From an uncultured Coleofasciculus sp. (GTDB lineage Bacteria > Cyanobacteriota > Cyanobacteriia > Cyanobacteriales > Coleofasciculaceae): a DNA stretch of 28,519 nt. The position numbers were made by a program, and so were the translations under genes. Position 1 is the first letter of the stretch; the number at the start of each line of letters is the position of its first letter. Location of the stretch: assembly GCA_902805485.1 (NCBI GenBank), contig CADCTM010000619.1, positions 2,419 through 30,937 on the forward strand, read 5' to 3'. Below are positions 1 to 7,610 of this stretch, one piece after another. Under the pieces are notes generated by a model. That model had not been told where the DNA came from and made no database searches. It saw only the letters and a list, made by a program, of their open reading frames with translations.

Positions 1-265
1 AGGGTCAATAACACCTTTTACGCAAATTATTGACATCTTTTGCCTTTAATGCTTATAAAAGCTGCTAACTTCATCAATCCTTTTTTTTCGGGCTGATTAT
101 CTTGAGCTGTATTTAACAAAATGGCGTCAATCAGAAATTGTCCCCTAAATCCCTACCGCCTAGGGTTTGATTGAGCCAAGAATTTTTTCTTGTTCGTCGT
201 CTGGTAAATTCTAGTTAAAAATAAAGGTATATAGCGATTTATTGCCAAAACAAACTCCGATTAAT

Positions 266-682
266 ATGAACTACCACGTCATCTACGACGGCAACTGCAA
301 TCTTTGTGTCAGCCTGGTGCAGGTACTAGAAAACCTGGATCAGGGAAAGCTATTTGATTACATCTCGATGCAGGAAGCCGACGCCTTAAGAAATTTTGGG
401 GTAACGCCTGAAGACTGCGAGATGGGGATGATTTTAATTGATGCCAAGTCGCCCCAACGTCGCTGGCAAGGGAGTGATGCGGCTGAGGAAATTGGGCGTC
501 TGTTACCAGTAAGTGATGTTTTTGTTTCGGCTTACCGCGCACTGCCTGGGTTGAAATGGATGGGCGATCGCGTTTATGAGCAAGTCCGCGATCATCGTTA
601 CACGTTGTTTGGTAAGCGTACTAGTACCTACAAATCTGCTTATCCTTTGGGTTGTGGGGCGTCCTCCACTGGAAAGAGTTAA
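266..682 (+). CDS. DUF393 (DCC family) thiol-disulfide oxidoreductase-like protein
   Basis: Predicted 138-residue protein. The N-terminus carries the family signature YDGNCNLC (Asp8, Cys11, Cys14 counted from the ATG at 266), the DxxCxxC pattern that defines DUF393, a small thioredoxin-like fold group. The rest fits the family: a central Gly-Ser-Asp-Ala segment and a C-terminal YxxxxxxRY-type stretch. I chose the ATG at 266 because it puts the signature about seven residues from the start, as is usual; a TTG at 242 in the same frame would add eight residues. No clear ribosome binding site is visible for either. The physiological substrate of the family is not established. The next gene starts four bases after this stop, so the two may be cotranscribed. 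Family assignment is firm, function is not. Confidence 0.88.
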   Translation: MNYHVIYDGNCNLCVSLVQVLENLDQGKLFDYISMQEADALRNFGVTPEDCEMGMILIDAKSPQRRWQGSDAAEEIGRLLPVSDVFVSAYRALPGLKWMGDRVYEQVRDHRYTLFGKRTSTYKSAYPLGCGASSTGKS

Positions 683-686
683 TAAT

Positions 687-1118
687 ATGTCATTGTTACT
701 GCTTGACTTGGATAATACTGTGGGAGAACTACTCGACGGGCATAAGTTCATCCAGCGTCTATGCGCTCAAAGAATTATTGCTAGGGCACAGGGACAGGGA
801 GCGATCGCCTATTATGAGTCGCTGGGCTGGAAAATAGTTGGCATCACTAAACAAGCAGGTGTTGCCAGTGGCAAAAAGTCCCTGCAAAGTTGCATTAAAG
901 AGCAGGAGGAATACACCTTAACTTTATTGCCGACTCTGAAGGAGATTTACTTTTGCCCTGAATTTGAGGGGAAAAAGTGCTTCTGTGTCACCCTTAACAA
1001 GGTTCACGACTATAACCAGCATCGCGCATCTGGAACGTTTCGGAAGCCTCAGCCAGGGATGTTAAACCTGGCAATACAAAGGCATCAGCCTGATTTGGCG
1101 CTGACGGTAGGCGAATGA
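687..1118 (+). CDS. HAD-superfamily phosphatase, C-terminally truncated
   Basis: A 143-residue product resembling small cyanobacterial HAD phosphatases of the polynucleotide 3'-phosphatase or histidinol-phosphatase type. Motif I is LLDLDNTV with nucleophile Asp7 and Asp9. The motif II region reads IVGITKQAGV, where as I recall the family has an Asn-Gln-Gly-Gly run, so two positions have drifted. Motif III is FRKPQPGM with its Lys. Motif IV, expected as VGDxxxD, is missing: the frame reads LTVGE and stops. Downstream DNA in another frame still encodes what looks like the family tail (see 1119-1170). Four bases separate it from the DUF393 gene. An upstream start at 576 would lie wholly inside that gene and is not credible. 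Without the metal-binding Asp of motif IV it is probably inactive; I regard it as a gene in decay. Confidence 0.6.
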   Translation: MSLLLLDLDNTVGELLDGHKFIQRLCAQRIIARAQGQGAIAYYESLGWKIVGITKQAGVASGKKSLQSCIKEQEEYTLTLLPTLKEIYFCPEFEGKKCFCVTLNKVHDYNQHRASGTFRKPQPGMLNLAIQRHQPDLALTVGE

Positions 1119-1170
1119 AGATAGAGCCGCTTTCCTTAGCCCGTGGGATACGATTTCAGCAAGCTCAAAG
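1119..1170 (+). pseudogene. Out-of-frame remnant of the HAD phosphatase C-terminus
   Basis: Just after the premature TGA the DNA still looks like coding sequence of the same gene in shifted frames. One frame gives Glu-Asp-Arg-Ala-Ala straight after the stop, recalling the acidic, Ala-rich helix after motif IV. A second frame from about 1139 gives ARGIRFQQAQ, recalling the family ending Ala-Gly-Val-x-Phe-x-x-Ala. This implies at least two indels. The comparison is with the family pattern as I remember it, not an alignment. From about 1170 to 1408 I see no further gene. Confidence 0.4.
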
Positions 1171-1408
1171 CCCGAGGCAAATTTATGGCGATGCTGTCTG
1201 CACCCAAAAGGGCTAGAGGGAATTTAGTCACTCCCTTTCTCGATCGCCGACTCGATCACAAGAGTCAGAATCCAGAGCTTTTAATTGTAGAATTAATAAT
1301 TCCCCACGGTTAAGGTATTCATGAAACTCCACTGCTGCTACAGACTATTAGCCGTGTTGCTGGTATAACTTTCTTAATAAATAGCCCTGGCTCAAAAGTT
1401 TAGATTTT

Positions 1409-1984
1409 ATGACACAAACTAATCAAGCTTTGCGCTTGCAAGTTAACCACTATCGCTCCTATATTGCAGTTTCCTCTGAGGAAATGGAAGTTGGATTTTG
1501 TACGCCGGAGTTTGCTGCCAGAATTGTTGAAACGTTTAATGAGTATGAAAGATTAAATGAAGAAAGTGAGACTCTAAGCAAAGCTTTACAAATGGCGTGC
1601 CTCGATTTAATAAAGCGAACCGGCGGCAACAGGAATAATGTTAATAAACTGATCAAACAATACTTGGAAAAAGCCAAGCGTCCTGAGCATGGAACACGAG
1701 CTATTGCCTACTTACTACGGGAAAGGCAGATATCTCTGGATTTGAGTACAAAGGACTTTGTTCGCTTCTGCTATTCTTACAAGCTCTCTCCTAAAGAACT
1801 AAAAGATATTTATACTGGCGCAGAAGTTAGCGACAATCAAATCAGAGCGCTTTCACGCATTTTAGGCAAATCCGTTGAAGAGTTGACTGAGGTACGAGAT
1901 GGTTTTACTGATAACGAACTCAAGCGGTTGGCACGCATTCTTGGTACATCAAATGAGGAGTTAGCAGAGCTTTTTGAAAGCTAA
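1409..1984 (+). CDS. Conserved-type hypothetical protein with duplicated C-terminal helical motif
   Basis: A 191-residue soluble protein I do not recognise. No signal peptide or membrane segment is visible. Residues 35-90 are charged and helical with a run of Glu. The C-terminal third holds two near copies of a motif of about 23 residues: residues 140-162 (VSDNQIRALSRILGKSVEEL and following) and 167-189 (FTDNELKRLARILGTSNEEL and following). A weaker third copy may lie at 112-135 (LSTKDFVRFCYSYKLSPKEL). The pattern Ser/Thr-Asp-Asn, helix, Arg-Ile-Leu-Gly, Ser, Glu-Glu-Leu recalls the second half of Cro/CI-type helix-turn-helix domains, which often end ...LA..LGVS..EL, so nucleic-acid binding is possible but unproven. 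It stands alone, convergent with the GAF gene downstream. The ATG at 1409 lacks an obvious Shine-Dalgarno. Confidence 0.75.
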   Translation: MTQTNQALRLQVNHYRSYIAVSSEEMEVGFCTPEFAARIVETFNEYERLNEESETLSKALQMACLDLIKRTGGNRNNVNKLIKQYLEKAKRPEHGTRAIAYLLRERQISLDLSTKDFVRFCYSYKLSPKELKDIYTGAEVSDNQIRALSRILGKSVEELTEVRDGFTDNELKRLARILGTSNEELAELFES

Positions 1985-1986
1985 AG

Positions 1987-2004
1987 TAGTCATTGGTCAT
2001 TAGT
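1987..2004. repeat. Heptamer-type short tandem repeat, left copy
   Basis: Two degenerate 7-base units (GTCATTG, GTCATTA) lie just after the stop of the upstream gene. They are the reverse complement of the units at 2129-2156. Such heptamers are a common class of intergenic repeat in filamentous cyanobacteria. Confidence 0.65.
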
Positions 2005-2059
2005 TTTTAAATACAGCCATTTTCCTTAAGAGTTGAAAAAGTGTGAGACAAAGAATTGC

Positions 2060-2083
2060 AGGGTAGCACAGGCGTGCTACCCT
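2060..2083. terminator. Perfect 10-bp inverted repeat between convergent genes
   Basis: AGGGTAGCAC and GTGCTACCCT form a perfect 10-bp stem with the four-base loop AGGC. It sits midway between the stops of two convergent genes (1984 and 2154), which suits a bidirectional terminator. No clean T-run follows on either strand, so it could also be a dispersed hairpin repeat. Confidence 0.5.
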
Positions 2084-2128
2084 ACAGATGTATTCTTTTA
2101 ACATTTCTGAATGGTGGGTGTTTTTTAA

Positions 2129-2156
2129 CCAATGACTAATGACTAATAACTAACTA
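2129..2156. repeat. Heptamer short tandem repeat, four units, supplying the stop codon of the GAF gene
   Basis: Four consecutive 7-base units: CCAATGA, CTAATGA, CTAATAA, CTAACTA. The last three bases (CTA, TAG on the minus strand) are the stop codon of the four-GAF protein, so the repeat abuts and defines the 3' end of that gene. Confidence 0.75.
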
Positions 2157-5105
2157 CATAACTCCAGGAAGAACAACACCGACTTGATTGTTAAATATCT
2201 CCATATCCCTTTGATCTTTTTCCTCAAAACTCGCTTGGAAGTACTCAGGAACTGCTGGCCAATCGCTTGAGTCATATTCTGGATAATCGCCGAGTTTTCG
2301 TTTATTAACCAGTTGAGTTACACCTAGCAATTCGCCGTCAGAGCCTAAAACAGGCATACATAACAAGCTACAAGTACGATAACGAGTTTTTTCATCTGTT
2401 TTTCGCGCAATATCCGAGCTGGGATGGTCATAAAGGTCGAAAGAAATATTGACAGATTGACCTGTTTGTGCAACCATTCCTACAAAACCTTCTCCCATTG
2501 GCACTCGCGTTTCTATTAAAGAACCATCGGCTTGAGGAATTTGCGTCCACAATTCATTATTTTGATAATCGACAAGCCACAGCGTACTGCGATCGGCATT
2601 GGTGAGTTTTTTCGCCGCCTGCATTACTTTTTGCAGTAATTCTTCTGGATTTCCGCTACTTTGGCTAACGAAACTGATCGCTTGATACAGCGGATCGATC
2701 GCTTTTCGTTGCTCCTGAATCGTTCGGATTTCCCGATGAAACGATTGAAACGCTAGTAGAATCGGCAGAACAGACTTAGTTCGCTGCTTCAACTTATCCG
2801 CGTCAGTTTGCGTAAACCCATGAGGATCAAGTTGTTCGGACAAAGGAACATTATGCACAAGTGGGGATTTTAACTTGTTGAAAGCGCGAACAATTGCTAA
2901 TATCTGCCCCTTCTGATTCATAATTGGAAATAACAACACACTCTGTAGTTTATGGATGCTTAACGGACTGATCCCTCGGTAGATTAAAACATCATTAAAC
3001 TTCCCCGGTTGATTGCTTGCTTTTACAGATTTTGTTCCCACAATCTTACTAGCAATCCCTTGACTTGCCGAAATCCGAATTTCAGTCGCGCTTGTCTCTC
3101 CTTCTTCTAAAACTAACGACCAAAACCCCGTTTCTTCCGCATCCAAAATAAAAATAGTTGTGTGTTCCGCCTCCAATAAATTACCAATTGATAACTTAAT
3201 AAAACTCAGGAGATGGTAAAGCGCATTGTACAACGCTTCATCACTTTGCTCCGCCACAGAATTACTCAGTACAGCTAACGCATTATAAATCGCTTCTTTA
3301 GGTTCAATTTGCGCTAACTGCTTCAAGGTTTCATGGGTTTTAACGAATTGAAGGACTACTCCCACCCGCTCATTAAAAACCTGCATAGACTGGCGGTCAT
3401 TTTTATCAAAACTTGCTTTAAAAAAGTCAGGAACCGCCGGCCATTCGTCTTTGTTATATTCCCCATAATCGCCGGGTTTGCGTTTATTAATCAGTTGAGT
3501 TACACCCAACAACTCACCATCAGGACTTAAAACCGGCATACACAATAAACTACAAGTACGATAACGAGTTTGTTCGTCGGTTTTTTTAGAATTTCCCGCA
3601 CTCGGATGATCGTACAAATCGAACCCAATATTCATCGGTTCGCGAGTTTGTGCAACTTGACCGGTAAAGCCAACTCCAACAGCACAGCGTAGTTCTCCTT
3701 TTCCCGGCAATTCTGTCCACAAATCACCCCGGTCATTATCTACTAACCACAGCGTACTCCGGTCGGCATTCATCAGTTTTTTTGCCGTATTCATCACGCG
3801 CTGAAGAATCGCTTTTGTATCCAAATTAATCTGGTCAAGAGACCGAGTTGCTTCGGCAAGTGCGGCAGTTGCTCTAAGTTTTTTAGTTGCTTTATAACAA
3901 GACTGGCAACTTTCGAGAATCCGCCGAATTGGCACCACACATTTAGCCAAGCGTTCCAAATCTAATTTTGTAAATCCCTTATGCTCAATTTCGGAATGAA
4001 CGTTAGCTTGGGGATGTTCAAAATCAAAGGTTTCTCCTGTGTTATCTCTCCTAAAAGAATGAAGCAATTGTGGAACCGAACGTACTCCAGAAGTTGTCTG
4101 TAACTTGTTTAGTAACTGGATAACCGCAACGACTTCTTTGTCCTCATCCAAAATCGGCAAGGCTAAGATATTTTCGGTACGGTAGTTATATTTCTTGTCA
4201 TACTCTTTAACTAACACCGAGCGTTGGTCATTATAAACATTATCGGGGATATGAATGACTTTCTTGCTTTTAGCAACTTGTCCTGCAATTCCTTCTCCGA
4301 CTCGCACTTGGATATCGAGGAATTCACCTTCTTCATTCTCGGCAACTAGTGACCAAAGTTCTGTCTTTTCGTCATTGAGTAAAAAGATTGTCGCACGGTC
4401 TGCACCCAGTAATTCTCCGACTTTTGAAGTAACATCGCGCAGAACTTCATAAAGTGCTTGAGCCGAACTTTGTTCTTCTGTTTCATCATCTACCCGCGAC
4501 AAGATATCGACTTGAGACACGAGCAGTTTCCGTTCTAATTCAGCCAGGGTTTTGAGAAATTCGGCATCAGTTGGCGCCAATTCGGACTCAATCGAATTCA
4601 AGGCGTTTTCAACCCAAGTTTTGCTAAATACGGACTCATAAATCCGATTATGAACCTTTAACTTGCCTTGCTGCTTAATGACTAAACCTGATAGCCGTAG
4701 TTCCTTTTCTTCTGCGCTGTCATTGGCTGCTACTTCATCCTCTTGTAGGATGCGTTGATAGAGTTTCAAAAGCTTTAAAGAGCGCTGCTTGCGTCGGAGA
4801 AGGCGATCGCGTATTGTCCTGAGATGCTCTAGTTCTGGTAGGTTCTCCCACTTCTCAATTAACTGATGCATTACGACTTGTTCGAGCCATTCAGCTTCAG
4901 CGCCAGTTGCTGGAGAATCCGCTGCCGCAACGATTAATTTACACAACTCCTGAGTGAGGAAAGGCTGTCCTCCCGTCCACTGCAACACTGTGGTGATTAA
5001 TTTTTTATAATTTTGCGTTTTTTCTTTTAATCGTCTCGCAATTAGTACTCCGGTATCAGTGCCTCCGCTTATTGGCGAAGATTGTGGCGAGTTGGTTGAG
5101 ATCAT
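2154..5105 (-). CDS. Four-GAF-domain signalling protein with N-terminal AAA-associated segment
   Basis: About 983 residues from the ATG at 5105; a GTG at 5144 in frame would add 13. Residues 25-140 contain WTGGQPFLTQELCKL and a basic helical region, like the C-terminal lobe of the AAA-like ATPase of cyanobacterial signalling proteins, but there is no Walker A or B motif. Four GAF domains follow at about 200-385, 415-600, 610-795 and 810-983. GAF2 and GAF4 share long identical stretches (NADRSTLWLVD, RYRTCSLLCMPVL, DGELLGVTQL), and GAF1 resembles GAF3, so a two-GAF unit was duplicated. No bilin-linking Cys-His motif is present in any of them. The protein ends directly after GAF4, within a tandem repeat, with no kinase, cyclase or other output domain. 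GAF domains usually bind cyclic nucleotides or other small ligands; the ligand here is unknown. Confidence 0.88.
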   Translation of the reverse strand: MISTNSPQSSPISGGTDTGVLIARRLKEKTQNYKKLITTVLQWTGGQPFLTQELCKLIVAAADSPATGAEAEWLEQVVMHQLIEKWENLPELEHLRTIRDRLLRRKQRSLKLLKLYQRILQEDEVAANDSAEEKELRLSGLVIKQQGKLKVHNRIYESVFSKTWVENALNSIESELAPTDAEFLKTLAELERKLLVSQVDILSRVDDETEEQSSAQALYEVLRDVTSKVGELLGADRATIFLLNDEKTELWSLVAENEEGEFLDIQVRVGEGIAGQVAKSKKVIHIPDNVYNDQRSVLVKEYDKKYNYRTENILALPILDEDKEVVAVIQLLNKLQTTSGVRSVPQLLHSFRRDNTGETFDFEHPQANVHSEIEHKGFTKLDLERLAKCVVPIRRILESCQSCYKATKKLRATAALAEATRSLDQINLDTKAILQRVMNTAKKLMNADRSTLWLVDNDRGDLWTELPGKGELRCAVGVGFTGQVAQTREPMNIGFDLYDHPSAGNSKKTDEQTRYRTCSLLCMPVLSPDGELLGVTQLINKRKPGDYGEYNKDEWPAVPDFFKASFDKNDRQSMQVFNERVGVVLQFVKTHETLKQLAQIEPKEAIYNALAVLSNSVAEQSDEALYNALYHLLSFIKLSIGNLLEAEHTTIFILDAEETGFWSLVLEEGETSATEIRISASQGIASKIVGTKSVKASNQPGKFNDVLIYRGISPLSIHKLQSVLLFPIMNQKGQILAIVRAFNKLKSPLVHNVPLSEQLDPHGFTQTDADKLKQRTKSVLPILLAFQSFHREIRTIQEQRKAIDPLYQAISFVSQSSGNPEELLQKVMQAAKKLTNADRSTLWLVDYQNNELWTQIPQADGSLIETRVPMGEGFVGMVAQTGQSVNISFDLYDHPSSDIARKTDEKTRYRTCSLLCMPVLGSDGELLGVTQLVNKRKLGDYPEYDSSDWPAVPEYFQASFEEKDQRDMEIFNNQVGVVLPGVM

Positions 5106-5144
5106 GAGGTTATGTGAGCGTAGATGTGCCGGGAGCGTGAGCAC

Positions 5145-5631
5145 CTACGCATGAGCCAGCATCGGTGCTCTCATAATGGATGGATGTTTGAATAGTCTAA
5201 GCGATCAGCACGGGCATCATCGCAACGCTCGTAAGACTCGGATTAAGAAGTGTCAGCGATGTTGATTACCGCACAAGAGTGAGCCAGTTGCCAATGAAGG
5301 CGCGGTTGTTAGCTAAGTGTGAGTTTAACCCTTTTAAGCCGAAAATTTGTACATGGATTGAGTTTAATAGAACTGACATCGGATTAGAAAGCATTGTGCC
5401 TATCTATACAACTATGCTTAACACAAATCCCTGTCTTTGAGCAGAGGCCAGAAAAATTTAAGTGATGATAAATTTGACTGGCAATCAAAAGGATATTTTT
5501 ACACCCTGCTCATAAAGCGTGAGCAGGTCTTTTGTTCTGCATTACCTTGCGCTCAATTTTTTCCCAATTAAAAAGTTTTATTTTTAATGCTACAGTCCAA
5601 TAATGTTTTCTAAGAGTTACAAGATAATCTT
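5145..5631. other. 487-bp intergenic region between divergent GAF genes
   Basis: I find no convincing ORF here. The region should hold promoters for both divergent genes, but none matches a strong consensus. It contains the terminator-like hairpin described at 5505-5527, which has no annotated gene upstream on the plus strand. Confidence 0.5.
5505..5527 (+). terminator. Terminator-like hairpin inside a divergent intergenic region
   Basis: CCTGCTCA and TGAGCAGG form a perfect 8-bp GC-rich stem with the loop TAAAGCG, followed by TCTTTTGTTCT. This looks like an intrinsic terminator on the plus strand. The only annotated neighbours diverge from the region, so it may end an unannotated small RNA or attenuate the leader of the GAF gene at 5632. 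Confidence 0.45.
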
Positions 5632-6132
5632 ATGTCCGATCTGGGTTTGCAAAAAGTTTTTGATCGTCTGGCTGCGACTCTGGCTCGTGACAACTTAGTT
5701 CAACAAACAACGAACTATTTAAGAGACGTTCTTCAGGTAGATCGTGTCGTCTTATATTACTTTTATCGCGAGTGGGAAGGACGGGTTACATTTGAGTCGT
5801 TGAGTGAGAGCAAGTTCTCGATCTTCGGAAAAACCGGACCCGATGAATGTTTTAATGGCGAATATGCCGCCCTGTACGAAGCCGGACGAGTCAGAGCGAT
5901 CGCAAATATTGAAACAGAAGCCATCGAAAACTGCCACCGAGATTTCCTGAGAAACTTGGGGGTTCGCGCCAACTTAGTCGTGCCAGTTCTCACTAACACG
6001 AATAAAAGGCTGTGGGGACTTTTAGTCGCTCATCACTGCCAGGATACTCGCGCCTGGTCGCAATCAGACATTGAAACCATGCAAAAAGCCGCCCAAACGC
6101 TGGCAACATCTCCCTCCATCGCAGACAGTTAA
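5632..6132 (+). CDS. Stand-alone GAF domain, candidate DXCF-type cyanobacteriochrome
   Basis: A 166-residue protein that is a single GAF domain. Residues 71-74 read DECF, matching the DXCF motif whose Cys makes the second bilin bond in blue- or violet-absorbing cyanobacteriochromes. Residues 101-102 are Cys-His in the context CHRDFLRNLGVRANLVVPVL, the canonical chromophore site of phytochromes and cyanobacteriochromes. The two cysteines are 28 residues apart, as in TePixJ (Cys494 and Cys522). LWGLLVAHHC at 127-136 matches the conserved strand before the domain end. There is no kinase, GGDEF, methyl-accepting or other output module, so signalling would need a partner. It is divergent from the four-GAF gene across a 0.5 kb intergenic region. 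Bilin binding is inferred; many cyanobacterial GAF domains of this shape lack one of the cysteines and are not photoreceptors, but this one has both. Confidence 0.85.
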   Translation: MSDLGLQKVFDRLAATLARDNLVQQTTNYLRDVLQVDRVVLYYFYREWEGRVTFESLSESKFSIFGKTGPDECFNGEYAALYEAGRVRAIANIETEAIENCHRDFLRNLGVRANLVVPVLTNTNKRLWGLLVAHHCQDTRAWSQSDIETMQKAAQTLATSPSIADS

Positions 6133-6144
6133 ACGACTCAGCAC

Positions 6145-6558
6145 TCAAAAAACACTCAAGACTTCGCGGCAAAAGTGCTTAAGCTTGTCGCCAACCTCAG
6201 CAATAGGTTGAGACTCACCAACAAACTGCCACTGATCAACCGTTGAGAGACACCACGGCTTGCCGCGATGGTCAAATCCTTCAATTTGAATCCCGATCGC
6301 GCGTCGAGTGGCGGTTAAGGGGTCTTCATAAAAACGAATCTGAACCAAAAGGCTTCTACTCTGAAACTTCCGACTCCAACCAGGTAAGTGAAAGCCGATA
6401 TCAATTGAATCTGGATCGACCAACTCCCTAGTATCAGCATCATTCTTCCAAGGTTTCAAATCCGACGAGGCATCAGGAAATTCCGCCTTAAATAAATTCA
6501 CAACGGCAGCAATCTTGCTGGTAACTTCAAGGCTTTTTGCCTGTTCAGCCGCATTCAC
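6145..6558 (-). CDS. Hypothetical protein, probably cyanobacteria-specific
   Basis: A 137-residue soluble protein from a GTG at 6558; I do not recognise a family. The GTG is preceded at about nine bases by AAGGAG, a good Shine-Dalgarno, whereas the longer TTG start at 6618 has none. The C-terminal half alternates strands and aromatic residues (LPGWSRKFQSRSLLVQIRFY, GFDHRGKPWCLSTVDQWQF) and looks like a compact beta-rich fold. There is no signal peptide or transmembrane helix. It is convergent with the GAF photoreceptor candidate, with only 12 bases between the two stop codons. Confidence 0.7.
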   Translation of the reverse strand: MNAAEQAKSLEVTSKIAAVVNLFKAEFPDASSDLKPWKNDADTRELVDPDSIDIGFHLPGWSRKFQSRSLLVQIRFYEDPLTATRRAIGIQIEGFDHRGKPWCLSTVDQWQFVGESQPIAEVGDKLKHFCREVLSVF

Positions 6559-6688
6559 TTCATTATGCTCCTTCCTACTGCTAATGGACTTGGATTGAAT
6601 TATAGAGTTACTTTTCAATTAAGAACTAATTTTCTAATAAGAAGCTTGCTCTTGTGTCCCCGTGGGCGGTAAGCTCAAACCACAATAA

Positions 6689-7555
6689 ATGATTCAGGAA
6701 ATAAAAGTGGTTATAAGCGAACAATCAATAGAAGTCGGCTCACTGAAGTGGTTTTATCGGGAAGCAAACCCCATTGGCGAAACGAATAAGCCGCCAGTGC
6801 TACTACTTCACGGTTTGCCTTCCCAGAGTTTTTGCTGGTGTGAACTTATGCCAGATTTAGCGGAAAAAGGATTTATTGCGATCGCGCCTGACTGGATCGG
6901 TTCCGGCTTATCCGCAAAACCCGAACCCCGAAACTTTGCTTATACACCCGATGCTTTTATTACTGCCTTAGGTGATTTTCTCAAAGCATTAAAAATTGAG
7001 CGATTTTATTTAGTTGTTCAAGGCTTTTTGGGTTCCGTTGGACTTCAATATGCCTTACGTTATCCCGAACAAATTGAACGCCTCGCAATTCTCAATACAC
7101 CGATTTCATCTGCTGCAAAATTACCTTGGAAAATGCAGCAGTGGGGCATACCTTTAGTGGGAGATATGTTAACTCAAGACCCGTTACTTGTTGACCGCAC
7201 ACTAGAGGCGGGTTGCCGCTACCAAATTGAAGATAAATATTTAGATATTTACCGCAAACCCTTCCTCAAAAGCTCTGATGTTGGGCGAAGTCTTCTTGCA
7301 ACTGTCAAGAATATGCAGATGAAGCAATCAATGGCAGAAATTGAAAAAGGTTATGCCAATTGGCAACAACCAACTTTGATTTTTTGGGGCATGAAAGATC
7401 CCTGGCTACCCTCCAACCATGCTCAGGAATTTGCCAAGGTTCTCAAAAATTGTGAATTTATTGAGTTTGAACAAGCAGGACATTATCCTCAAGAACATTG
7501 GTCGGGTAAATTTAGTGAGGTTTTACTTCCCTTTTTGCGACGCCAAGCTTTGTGA
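6689..7555 (+). CDS. Alpha/beta-hydrolase-fold protein lacking the nucleophile
   Basis: A 288-residue protein close to the haloalkane dehalogenase and epoxide hydrolase branch of the alpha/beta hydrolases. The oxyanion region LLLHGLPSQSFCW (38-50) is intact, as are a likely acid Asp237 (GMKDPW) and His265 (QAGHYPQEHW). At the nucleophile elbow, where the branch has VVQDWGG, the sequence is VVQGFLGS, so the nucleophile position (112) is Gly. As I recall, a plant and cyanobacterial subfamily shares the QGFLGS form, so this is probably a family trait rather than a recent mutation. The role may be non-hydrolytic, or a different residue may act; neither is known. It ends convergently with a small gene, with a strong hairpin between them. 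Confidence 0.85.
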   Translation: MIQEIKVVISEQSIEVGSLKWFYREANPIGETNKPPVLLLHGLPSQSFCWCELMPDLAEKGFIAIAPDWIGSGLSAKPEPRNFAYTPDAFITALGDFLKALKIERFYLVVQGFLGSVGLQYALRYPEQIERLAILNTPISSAAKLPWKMQQWGIPLVGDMLTQDPLLVDRTLEAGCRYQIEDKYLDIYRKPFLKSSDVGRSLLATVKNMQMKQSMAEIEKGYANWQQPTLIFWGMKDPWLPSNHAQEFAKVLKNCEFIEFEQAGHYPQEHWSGKFSEVLLPFLRRQAL

Positions 7556-7566
7556 ATGATTGCTGC

Positions 7567-7600
7567 AATGAACCCACTGAAAAGTTTCAACGGGTTCATT
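7567..7600. terminator. Bidirectional terminator hairpin
   Basis: AATGAACCC and GGGTTCATT pair perfectly as the outer stem, and TGAAA pairs with TTTCA as the inner stem, giving a long hairpin in the 55-base gap between convergent genes. Only a weak T-rich tract follows on the plus strand. Confidence 0.7.
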
Positions 7601-7610
7601 ACGCTTACTT

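Noticed and set aside
576..686. Longer start for the HAD protein
   Set aside because: The extension overlaps the DUF393 coding region, and HAD motif I should lie at the N-terminus, as it does from 687.
2129..2156. Short regularly spaced repeats as a CRISPR array
   Set aside because: Units are 7 bases with no spacers; it is a simple tandem repeat.
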